Below, piece after piece: positions 23,558-34,215 of a stretch of 64,000 nucleotides of DNA. The position numbers and the translations under genes are program-made. Under the pieces are notes generated by a model, which saw only the letters and a program-made list of their open reading frames with translations, searched no databases and was not told the origin of the DNA. Origin of the DNA: Lucifuga dentata (lineage: Eukaryota > Chordata > Actinopteri > Ophidiiformes > Bythitidae); assembly GCA_014773175.1 (NCBI GenBank), contig VXCM01001015.1, positions 1-64,000 of the forward strand. Reading direction: 5' to 3'. Each line of letters begins with the position of its first letter. The stretch's first letter is position 1.

Positions 23558-23603
<46 letters not shown>

Positions 23604-23629
23604 AAACCTTAATTATCTACAGATGAATN

Positions 23630-23665
<36 letters not shown>

Positions 23666-23694
23666 AAACCTTAATTATCTACAGATGAATTCCC
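23558..23694. repeat. (TTA)n microsatellite duplicated at an N join
   Basis: A (TTA)n tract followed by AAAAACCTTAATTATCTACA appears on both sides of N at 23629. The second copy is probably an unmerged contig end. Confidence 0.8.
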
Positions 23695-23893
23695 TGTTAA
23701 TCCAGTTTTTGTATTCAGCTCACCTTGTACTCAGCTTCACCCCATTTAAGAGGCACCAATTATTAAAATATAAAAAAATTTGGATTAGGTATGTTTTGCA
23801 AACATACCAAATCCTGGAGTCATAACTATAATCTGAATTATAATGACAGAAATCTCTGTCTGTGGCACCAGTATCTCTAGAACCCAGCAATGA

Positions 23894-24020
23894 AGTTGAA
23901 ATTTGGCAGGTTTATTGCTCAGGACCCAAGGACGTGCAGTGTCACATGTGAAGTTGNAGTTGAAATTTGGCAGGTTTATTGCTCAGGACCCAAGGACGTG
24001 CAGTGTCACATGTGAAGTTG
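23894..24020. repeat. 63-bp exact duplication around N 23957
   Basis: 23894-23956 equals 23958-24020. Assembly join inside unit 2 of copy B. Confidence 0.9.
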
Positions 24021-25624
24021 TTTAGATGCGTGGTTCTCAAATTGAGCTGTGCCAGTAAAAGTAGTCTGCGTGGCAAGATGCGGCAGCATATGCTCCACTC
24101 CACAGGCATTTATGGCAGGCTGCGGCACACACCAGAAAGGCCGGCCCGGTCCGAACACGTACGTTTTCAATGGGCACTGCACTAGTACATTTAAATACAT
24201 GAATGCAATCCATATTATACTGCTGATAAGTCTAGGTAATACAGTTTTCTAGTTTTAAGTAATTACTCTTCCAAGGTCAAATTAGACAGGGTAGTAAAAA
24301 TGTGATCCACAGAATGAAACAGACTGAGTAAAGAAGAAATGCTTATTTTATTTTGATATCATGTGATTCAACCTCTTCACCACTGTGTTTTCTGTAGAAC
24401 CAAGATGCCTTCTGCTCATCTTCCCATTTCTATTTCTGGATCTGCTCCGTGTTGTCCAGTGGAGCCTTTCCTTCCACAGGGTTGTTACTTCAAGCTGGTG
24501 GGATATGGGCATATGTGTCCCTATTTGTTTCCCATGTACTTCCAGAGAGGTTAATGCACGCTGACATCACATAAATGTCCTCTCATCCAGCTGAGAATGT
24601 GCCAACCATGCAGCAAATAAGTCAAACACACACACATAAACACACACACACACTGTCACTCTGTCCTTACCTCTGCTGACTCTGTGTTTCTATATTTTTT
24701 TCATTTCCATCCTCAGTTCATCTGTAAATAACCCGACTCTCCTGCTTCATTACTCTTAAATGTTCTTGTGACAAAATACCAACACACAGCATCATTATGT
24801 TTGTGTAATTATTGCATATCATGCATTACTGCTTCATCTTTCAGAATTAGTGCATCAGAATGAGGCAAACACTCAAGATTTCTAATGAGCAGATGGACAT
24901 GAGAGTGCCATACTTAAATCCTACTCATCATGTGTAGTTTTTAATACTTGTGTTTCAATTCCAGAGGTAAGCTATTGGGAAAAATACTGGAGTATTTGCT
25001 GGCATCAAACTCTAATGGCTTTATATGTAAACTAAAATTGAAATTTCTTATTGGAATTCCTTAAATCATTTCAATTACGTAATAACATCTAAACTTTGAT
25101 TATCACAAAAAATTAATTCCTGTTACTGCTCAATGGTGGCAGTAATTTAATGACACATTCAATAATAAAATTCCACTTACAAATTAAAATAGAAATTAAA
25201 TTAGAATTAATCTGTTACTCTAAATTTAAACAGGTAACTTTACCATATCACTATAGTTGCATTGCCAGATTGCAAATATTGTATAAATCTTCCCCCATGC
25301 TCATGTTTTTTTAAAGGACAACTCTGGACATATTTGGTTGTAATTCCATTTTTCCATTACACAGCTGAAGAGCATCAAGTTAACTGTCAATGTTATATGT
25401 TGCTTGTTTGTTGGCACAGGCCATAGCCGTCCTGTAGGGCTAAAGGACATTCCAAAACTTATTCCATTTTAGAAACCTGAGATTATCAGGTGTTTTCTTA
25501 CATCATGGCTCCTTGAAGAGATTGATTTTTGTGCTTTTTTAAAGCATTCCTGTGGTGTAAAAGTAGTAGTTATCAACGTACGTACAAACAAAATTAAACA
25601 CAGACATATTTAACTACACAGTAT

Positions 25625-25687
25625 CATTGTCATCATTAGTATGTGCATTGTCATCATTAGTATGTGCATTGTCATCATTAGTATGTG
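25625..25687. repeat. Three exact tandem copies of a 21-bp unit
   Basis: CATTGTCATCATTAGTATGTG repeated three times without a mismatch (25625, 25646, 25667). Confidence 0.95.
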
Positions 25688-25725
25688 CATTTTAAGTCCA
25701 TTCTTAAAATGGACTTAAAATGCAC
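25685..25725. repeat. Perfect 18-bp stem hairpin
   Basis: GTGCATTTTAAGTCCATT (25685-25702), loop CTTAA, and its exact reverse complement (25708-25725). The 5' arm begins in the last bases of the third 21-mer. Confidence 0.95.
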
Positions 25726-26053
25726 TTGCTTACTTCATGTTATTACTCTTCTGAGCATTTATTTTTTTGTGCTCATTTATAACTCAATAACCGTTCTTGC
25801 TACACATACTGTCAATATATTAATGTATTTGGGTGCATTTTCATATTATACAACAGTTAGTTCCGGCCAAGTATTTTGATTGGACAAGAGGCATTCTAGG
25901 AGTGCCAATATAGAGTATACCAGTACTCGGACTTTTAACTACGTATCACTCCGCTTTACAGGTGTTCTAATAACCATTAGTTACATTAGAGAATAGGAAA
26001 TGATGGAGCAGTGTACTGTCTGATCAAGCTGTTAACTCATCGGAATCAGACAT

Positions 26054-26535
26054 TAGAGGCCTGCATGGGCCTCAATTTTTAGGCCTGTACCTGGCCTGGC
26101 CCTGCACAGTACTGTCCAAACTGAAGTCCTAGACTAAATTCTCAGCCCCAGCCCAACTTGAGGTCCGCGGCCTTTTTTTTTTTTTTTTNTTTTTTTTTTT
26201 GTTTTGTTTTTGTTTTTGTTTTTGTTTTTGTTTTTTGTCAGAACGTCAGAACCGGAAGTTCGGCTCTTTTCAAAGTAAAAGTAGTGGCTTTAGTAGTGGG
26301 TTTTCTGAATGCTCTGCAGCATTCAGAAAACCATGATGGCTGCAGTTTCTGAGCACCAACATGTGAGCGCAGCATCAGGAGGCGTGTTATGACTGTGAGT
26401 GGAGAGAGAAGGGCAAAACCAAAGCCCAAGCCTGGCCCGGGCCCGAGCCAGTGTTGTGAAATTCAGCCCGAAGCTTGGCCCAATTTGTAAATTGCTTTAG
26501 GGTCCGACGGGTCCTGAGGCCCATGCAGGGCTCTA
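26054..26535. mobile_element. hAT-type MITE, about 480 bp
   Basis: Left end TAGAGGCCTGCATGGGCCTC and the right end (read inverted) TAGAGCCCTGCATGGGCCTC match at 19 of 20 positions. Flanking 8-mers TCAGACAT and TCACACAC match at 6 of 8, an aged hAT-style duplication. The interior holds a T/(TTTTTG)n tract with an N join at 26189, a 15-bp hairpin (26299-26332), and CCCGGGCCCGAGC-type GC-rich sequence near 26438. No transposase. Confidence 0.8.
26299..26332. repeat. Perfect 15-bp stem hairpin inside hAT MITE
   Basis: GGTTTTCTGAATGCT, loop CTGC, AGCATTCAGAAAACC. Confidence 0.9.
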
Positions 26536-26780
26536 TCACACACGCCACCAAAGCGACTGTCAGCAGACTCTTATTTCACTGGTTGCCCAATAAATGGAAA
26601 CATACATATGATTATACAAAGTAGCTGGCCTGCAGTAACATGTTTATGTATTGCTTAGCAACAGTCCAGCTGCGGAACTATTTGTGTTGGCGGAGCCAAA
26701 TAAATGATTAAATAAACAAACAAATCATAATCTGTTGTCATTTATTACTGTTAACTAATAAATTGTGCTTGATAAAAGCA

Positions 26781-26912
26781 ATATCACACTCAAGGTCATG
26801 CTGTTGTATATCAGCATGGATGTGATTAGGTCATAGGCATGAGGCCACAGGCCGAGTGCCCAAGATAATCACAGCCATGCTGATATTCAGTACAACAGCA
26901 CTCCCTCTCATG
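26781..26912. repeat. Imperfect palindromic repeat (MITE-like)
   Basis: The left arm GCTGTTGTATATCAGCATGG, then TGTGATTAGGTCATAGGCAT..., faces the right arm CCATGCTGATATTCAGTACA plus ACAGC, with ATAATCACAG and GGCCGAGTGCCCAAGA between. The arms (26800-26845 and 26850-26898) match across almost their whole length, with the centre at about 26847. Similar palindromes are common fish repeats, but I cannot name this one. Confidence 0.7.
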
Positions 26913-29826
26913 TGATGCTGCTTAAATATTGGATACTCAAAGGGATATTGCAAAACAGATTTTTTAAAAATGTTTATTCTATATCTCTTTCAAAATGCTT
27001 TATGCTGCCAACATAAGTATATGTCAAACTATGCAGAATTCTTGGTAGAAGTGTGCCATCTCTTTTCTTATTGATAACTTTTATACTTTGAATTATTACG
27101 ATATTTTAAAATCCTATAGACAACCACTACCACTTCCTGAAGTGTTTATATCTCAGGAACTATATACAATACAAACTTAATTCAACTTTAAAAATGCTCA
27201 TAAGTGCATAAACTTATTATGATGACATGTACAGTTTATGATTTATTATGAGTTAAATATTGTATTATTGTGTCCAATTGACTGCAGTGCATTTACTGCT
27301 GACTAACTGCTAAATTATCATTCAAACTGCTAAATTCTCATTAAATGAGCATTAAATTAAGTTGGAGGTTTTATGCATTCATACCTGTAATTCCTAATCA
27401 ACTAAACTTGATTTTGTACATCATGAACTTTACACAGCACATTTTTTGTGTTTTAATAATTTCAAAATGCTCAATCGTACATGTTATGCTATGTTAATAT
27501 ACACCTTTAAGTTATTACAACTTGTATCATGGCAAAATGCTAAAGTAGCTCATAATAACAGCATTTTCAAATGCTTAAAATACTGCAATAATAATAATCA
27601 AGCTGCTCAGCGTGACAGCAATCAACACACATTTTCTTCAGGAAATGCTTCCATTTAGTTTCATTTTTGATGTCTAATAGTGCTGCATTTGACAAAGGGC
27701 CATTAACAAACAACAATACTTACCAATTTATCATTAAACACATTATTTACTGAGTTTATTTTGTGGATATTTGCTTCTTTCCTTGTTATGGTAAGATATG
27801 TGCTTGTGGGTATTTATGCAAAAAAAAAAAAAAAAAAAAATTCTCCATGTGTCCTGAAAAATAAACCTTAATAATACACACTGAATTACAGTCTTTATAT
27901 TTCTCTTCCTGCCAGGGTTGTTAGAGGTTGAAAGGCCTTATTGTGACTTTCTGTCTGAGATCCCACTCTAATAAGACTGCAAGGAGACAAAGAAATGACT
28001 CTCTACTCAGTGTAAATGTAGAGGAGTATTGTGTTGTGTTGTTTCCATTTGCCAAGACTGAGATATATTGAGAGTTTTCAATTTTCACCTCACATACAGC
28101 ACAAGTAGACTAAACATAATTTTTTATATATTGTATAGGAAATGAAAGCACTTGTGCAGTTAAACACAACGAAATCCATTGGAATGAGAAAACCTTGAAA
28201 ACCTGTATAGGTAATCACTGAAACTTTGCTTTGAGAAAAGTTAGCATTCATGTTTTTGTATGTTATCTGTACATATGGTCATCAAAGCTAAATTTATCTG
28301 TTCAGACAGAAAAATTTCCCTGTGGCTAGATGGGGAGCTTTATTATAAAGACAATCTGCTTTAAGTCTCACATTATAAAACTCAAATCCTTATGTAAGCC
28401 CTCTTGGTCTGAACGACTACTTAGATCTTGTGACTAGCCCTTTTAAAGGAAATAGTGCTCACTCCCTTCACAGCACAAGTAATGGAGAGCCATTAAATAT
28501 GGAAGACCATTTCCATCAAATCAGACTGACTGGCCCAATTACAAAATCAGGTAGGCTGCTTTCGCACATTATGGTTGGAAAAGCATGTTCTGTCAAACAT
28601 AATGTCTTCTTTGTACTTTAGACATGGTCCTCAACTGTGACCTCCCAAATATCCATCTAGAGTGCATGATTTTACCCCAGCTGACACTCGGGGAGAGGGG
28701 GGGGGCTAATTCATAAAGACACACACTAACGTAAAAGGTAAAAGCCAAGGTAAAAAGTATAAGGTAAAAGCCAATGAAAATGTAATGAACTGCTACATAT
28801 GGAAGTTACTGCTTCCTCTCCTGTCAAAGCAAAATTGACATGCCACATTGGCAAAGAGATGCTTAATTCTGTTTTACAGTTCTGCATTCTAGAGAAGGTA
28901 CAGACCAATAATTCCCAACTGTTTGGAAGAAATGTCGCAAATGTGAAAAAGAAATCTGGAAAAATATAGCAGAAACAGTGTGGTATCAGAAGTAAGGAGA
29001 ATGTCTTTAGAGTGTCAAAAATGGTGGAACAATGAAAAAAAGGGTTGTGAAGGAGATGGCATCCAGACGCCTTTGGGAATCCCAAAACACAGGAGGAGAG
29101 ATCTGTGTTGATATAGATACTGAGTCCTGTGGAAGAGGCAGTTTTGAGCACAGTGCCACACACACATCACATATATTCCCTTAGCTTACTCAACATGCAA
29201 ATATACCAAAGTAACACTTCTTTCAGTACTAACAATTAAAAGCTAGTAGCATATGTTTATAAATTAATGGAGCATGGCTGGTCACAGATGTGCTAAATCT
29301 GGAACTATGTTTTATGAATTATCCCCATAGAAAGATATATAGAAACCATAGAAATTAGAAATATACAAGCAAACACACACACACACACACACACAAAGCA
29401 CAGAGACCTTCTGAGCGTCACCCCACACAGTAGGTGATTATAGCACAGAAGCATGGTCAGCATAGCCAGCTGGAGAAACAGTGGAGCAATTCTTTACCGA
29501 GCAAACTAAAGCATATGTCCCATACAGCACAGTTCAATAACTCCATATGTTACCTTCTGTACAACACACCACAAACCTGCAGTACATAAGTGTAAAACTA
29601 GTCAGTGCCCAAACAAACAAGCTGTTTAAATGTGACTCATTTTTACATAAATAATCAAGATGACCTATGGGGATAAAACATGAGAGGCAAAATCATTAGC
29701 GTTAATAATAAAATAAGGTCATATTTTAAAACTGCCTCTTCTACACCTACAACATGTCCATGTCCATTCTTAATTTCTTGTAGTCATATTTAAATAGTCT
29801 AATCTAGACATGCAGCTAAGGCAATC

Positions 29827-29922
29827 AGTACTACTACTACTACTATTACTACTACAACAACAACAACTACTACTACTATAATAATAACAATAATCATCAT
29901 CATTATCATCATTATCATCATC
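29827..29922. repeat. Compound trinucleotide repeat (ACT/ACA/ATA/ATC)n
   Basis: ACTACT units grade into ACAACA, ATAATA and ATCATC units. Confidence 0.85.
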
Positions 29923-30208
29923 TTTATGTACAAAATGCTTCACATAGCAACATATTAAGAACCTAACTAAAAAAAATTCAAGCATAAAATATGAAGGACA
30001 CAAAATGCTCTGCTGTCTTTTTGGAAGATTCAATAATGCTTTTAAAAATGTGTCATTCAACTAATGAATTAGTTTTTCCTGATTTAACCATGTATCATAC
30101 AAGCACAGTGCAAAGTAACAGCAAGTTTAGCATGAATCTTCTGAAGAAAATGTGTGCTTATCACAACAAGCTCAATAAGTTCCAAGGATGTTGCTTTTCA
30201 TAATGGTA

Positions 30209-30312
30209 GCTAAGTTTTGGTTGCTACAGTACATGTCATTAGCTATTTTAGCATAGGTGCTTAGATGTTACTAAGTGGTTGCTAAGTGTAAATAAAATGG
30301 ATGCTAAGTGAG
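30209..30312. repeat. Degenerate GTTGCTAAGTG-like minisatellite
   Basis: GGTAGCTAAG, GGTTGCTA, TGTTACTAAGTG, GTTGCTAAGTG and GGATGCTAAGTG occur within 100 bases. Confidence 0.5.
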
Positions 30313-32800
30313 TGATACAGAGCAGGTGTGTATGTTAGAGAGCATCTGTTTGTGTGATGCTCATTAATTTCACACTGTAAGACCATGTTAGATCTGAATG
30401 AAAGAATGGTCACTTGTTTAACTGCAGACTTGGCTGATGTATGAGGAGTAAAAATTGTTGGACTGGGAGCTGTTCAAAAAGCTTTTGTTTCTTAAAAAAA
30501 AAAAAAAAAAAAAAACTGCAGCAAGAGTCAGAATGTTATGGTCTCACACATTTCAGCAACTGTAACACCTGCTCATTATAAAAATAAAATAAAAACTTAA
30601 ACTCTAATTTTTAAAAAAGTATAAATGACATCAAAAAGCTATGATAAGCTATTTTAAGCTTCAGATGTTTTGTAGGCTAGTGTATGATGATACTATAGGA
30701 GCACATTGGCAGTGACCATTCCTTGCAGCTTTTTTTTCCCCCATCATTGTTTATTGGAATAATGCTTTTTTTTTTTTTTTTTTNTTTTTTTTTTTTTTTT
30801 TTTAATTGGTTGGATTGTTGTCTCAAGTCACATCACACCATTCCCAAAATGAGCCACACATTGTGAAGTATTATTCATGCAGGTGGTGTTAAATGTGTGG
30901 GATGGGTGACAGAGCAAACATCCAGGGACACAACAATACACACAATAAAGATTGCATGTATGACAGTAATCTTGATTTCAGTGATTTGCACAACAAATTA
31001 AAGATAGCTCTTTTAAAAGATTATGCTGCCAATCATCCATATTGGCAGGTTTAGATTTTATTTATTTATTTATTTTTATTTCATTTGCATTTTAAATATT
31101 TATTTGTTTAGGGACTGACAGAACAGACTGATGCAATATATTATAATTTTTATAGCCAAGGCTAAGTTGCAAATGAGGATTTTGCAGAAATACATAATCT
31201 ACAATATAATACAAGATTAAAATAATCTAATGCAACATATATACTTGGTTACAAGTAACCAAGATGAAGTAATATATAGCAATATAGCAATTTATAGTGA
31301 CAAAACTTGAGTCCTTATTATTTCATGACTTCTTTAAGTTGCTGGTTAGTTGAATGGGATTTGGTACATCAACACTCATAAGACCTGGAGGGTTTTGTCA
31401 TCACAGAGGATAGCTGACATCATAATTTAATAAGGAGGAATAAAAGATGCTTTGCCTCAGAGCTCTCTCTTTGTGTGGGTACACTATATGGAGTGCAGCT
31501 TTGTGTTGGAAAAATTACATTTTTTAAAGGTGTGGTGATGTTTTGTACTTGCTTGAACCTGTTTGATATCTTGGTGCTTGCCATGCACTGCAAAGGTGCA
31601 GCACAGTGGAGAAAGTGTAGCTAGAAATCAGCAGTGACCGGCAACTTTTGGTGTCAAGATTCACTAGTTTTTCCACCCACCACATGCCTGCTCAGAACAA
31701 GACAACGTACACAATGCACCTGTGTTCTGTACTATTTTCGCCATGCATAGAGACCACATCAAACTCACTCAAACATGTTTTAAGTATGTTCTGCCGTCTG
31801 TCATTATACAGTTTCTACTCACACATCACATACAGATTTAATTAGATTGTGGCAGAGTAAAGATTGCCTGCTTCTTAACAGAATCTGTCATCTACAACAA
31901 TTCACATAATTTCAGTTGATTGACACACGCACACACACAATGAAGTGTGCTATGTATGTTCTATCTGTAATCCGATTGTCTCAGCTTACAGAAGCATTCA
32001 TCAAAGACAAATATGGCTTCTGTATCTCATAATTTGCATTCAGCTTCAGATTATTATGAGGAAAATCATAACTATGAGATCTATATTTATTAACCACTGT
32101 GAAATTTTTCTTTGATTATTAGCATTAGGTGATGCTTCATTTGACTTGTGTTTCTAGTAAACATCTTAACCTCTTTCATGCATCTTGACTGATTTCCAGC
32201 TGTTAACAGCAATTAAGAGTTGCCCCATACACACAGTATAATGTTTACGTTTGCAGCCTTAAAATGGTGCACACTCTCTTGGTGCACTGCATATCGCTAG
32301 CCATGAAAATACCAAAAGTGTACCACCACACCATCTGTGCACTTCCTTGATTCAGAAAAATAAAGCCTGACACTACAAAGTCCGTTCTCTTTATGAGACA
32401 TTAAAACAATTTTGCCAACAAACTCAAAAATTCACAGATGTGCACCTTATGTGGAGCTATTAGTCAGTGGTGCTGCCAACTTCCAGACTTAAAAAAGGTG
32501 GTGTTTAAGGCACCTTACTTCGATACATATCAGTGTCAGATAGTGAAGTGACTGGTAAAGAGAGGACATGGTGATATGACACAAGTAGACAGAATGAAAA
32601 AGTAAAGAATTACTTTCTCATGAGCTTGACAAGGGTAGCAGCTTTGTCAGTAGATCCAGCAGCATCAGTGTGATGCTCAATTTATTTTAAGACTTTCCAC
32701 AAAATAGTGGAACACATCAGCATTAGCTAAGACAAGCTACTGTAACTTTAGATTTGATAGCTACATATTCTGCTCGTTAGGGAAGTGCGTGTGGACATAC

Positions 32801-34215
32801 TGTCGGGGTAGTACATCGGGGTAGATGGATATTGGTCAAGTTTCCCAGTTGAGGCTCCTACTTCAAGTGCCATTCCAACCAGGGCTGGCCACAGGGGTAC
32901 TGGCCCAGGCTGACAGCTGATTGGCCCCCGGTGTGCCCCCTCCCCTGTCACAGATTCAAAGCATGCCATTGGCTAAAAGGTTACCATCGTTTGATTGCTA
33001 GCTCAGAGTTTCCCTGATGTTTTTGGAGAATTGTGGTTACATGGAATGGAATTTTTTCTTTCAGGGATGAAGATATTATAAATCAAATGCACACATGTTG
33101 ATGCAGGTGTAAGGGGGACAGGGCAGAGCGCTCAGAGAGAAACAACAACCCGCCAAAAGTGTGTAACATGTTGCTTTTGTGAACCAGATCATTCACTCAG
33201 GCAATGCAAAGGAAATTAATGGTAAGTTTTTTCACTTGTATATAGTTATATTGTCATGTCACTTAGTGTGTAAACGCAGTTGTTGACTTTAGACATAACT
33301 AGACTTTCATTCAGTCTGTGACCATGTTGGCAAGTTAGCTGGTATTAAGTCCAGCTCAAACTATATACAACAAAACCACAACAAATAACATCAATAAATT
33401 CATTAGTAATCACCATTCTATTTATATTTTACGTATATAAAAGTTCTTTGTTGACCAGAATTTATCCAGTCTATTTTTAAGCGAGTTAATTGTAGGGGCC
33501 CACACTACATGAAAGATCATTCTATGCTTTTACAATACAGAGAGTAAAAATCTTATTTCCTTTTTCAGAATGACACTTTGGATGATACAATTTTAAAGAA
33601 TTCCCTACCTCTGTGACTATATAAATCCACATTTAAAAAAAGAAATAACTTCATTTGAGGTTGAAAAATTAGAAAACTTCCTTGTTAAGTGCTTTTGATT
33701 TTTTTTTTTTTTTTTTTTTACTCTTAAAGGGCAGTTTAATGATGCAGAGTATTAATTTTTGTGAGTTATTCTATACTTGAAGGATATTTCTGAGTTAAGG
33801 ATATTTCTGAGTTACAAATGCCTAAAACATGGTCAGGATTTTTTGTTATTTTATTATATTGCTGTTTTTTAATGGTCTTAAATGTTGTAGTAATGGAAAA
33901 CTGTTGTTTAGATTAGTGTAGTCAATAAATGCTGTTAAATGCAATTAAGGTGTCACTGTTTATAGTTAAATTTGAAGCTCACTGAACTATAAATGTTTTG
34001 GATATCTGCATATTTACATATAAATGTACAATATAAGGTTGGCCCCTCTATATGAATTATGGAACCTCTTGTGCTCCCATTATAAAAAAAAAAATAAATA
34101 AATAAATAAAATAAATAAATAAATAAATCCTAGAATCGCCTTTGGTTCCAATGCATTTTTTCAAGCAGGAGGTCAGAAAATGTTGAGTTCCGAGTAATCT
34201 GGAATGCAGAATAAG
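32801..34215. repeat. Possible MITE-family pieces at both ends of a 1.4-kb block
   Basis: The left piece (GTCGGGGTAGTACATCGG, then TTTCCCAGTTGAGGCTCC and TACTTC near 32803-32870) and the right piece (GGAGGTCAGAAAATGTTGAG, TTCCGAGTAATCTGGAATGC at 34168-34207) both resemble parts of the compact repeat at 38060-38180. The interior has A/AAAT simple repeats (34081-34128), a T run at 33699-33719, and an exact 17-bp tandem duplication (33781-33814). Whether this is one long element or two scraps is unresolved. Confidence 0.4.
33781..33814. repeat. Exact 17-bp tandem duplication
   Basis: AGGATATTTCTGAGTTA twice in succession. Confidence 0.95.

Larger units (their letters stand above)
22729..24195 (+). 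repeat. Unclassified composite repeat, copy B
   Basis: Same order as copy A: unit 1 (22733-23060) with TCTCGGGAACGTGGTGCTGT and GAGACCCAAGGATGTGC; the middle with TTAGTGGAGAAACCGACTGC (23405) and TACTAACGGTCTTTGTCCC, then a long (TTA)n; AGAGGCACCAATTATTAAAA (23749); and unit 2 (23820-24195), ending GGGCACTGCACTAGTA. It differs from A by a (CT)n block (23343-23382), extra sequence at 23110-23340, and two N joins (23629, 23957) that artificially duplicate about 50-63 bases. Its left edge is the hAT element's right target duplication. Confidence 0.75.
24196..26053. other. Intergenic; triplicated 21-mer and hairpin at 25625-25725
   Basis: Non-coding apart from the two structures listed separately and a short broken (CA)n near 24627-24652. 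Confidence 0.5.
26913..32800. other. Intergenic, simple repeats only
   Basis: No gene or complete transposon recognised over almost 6 kb. Items: poly-A 27821-27840, (CA)n 29372-29394, mixed ACT/ATC trinucleotide run 29827-29922, a degenerate GTTGCTAAGTG-like repeat 30209-30312, poly-A 30494-30515, and a T run with N at 30784. The minus frame 28726-29163 (145 codons) shows no domain or conserved-looking motif. Confidence 0.5.

Noticed and set aside
25625..25687. CRISPR-like direct repeats
   Set aside because: The three 21-mers are directly adjacent with no spacers, in a vertebrate genome.
28726..29163. 145-codon minus frame
   Set aside because: No recognisable motif and unusual composition (many Cys, Phe, Leu) with no neighbouring exon signals.
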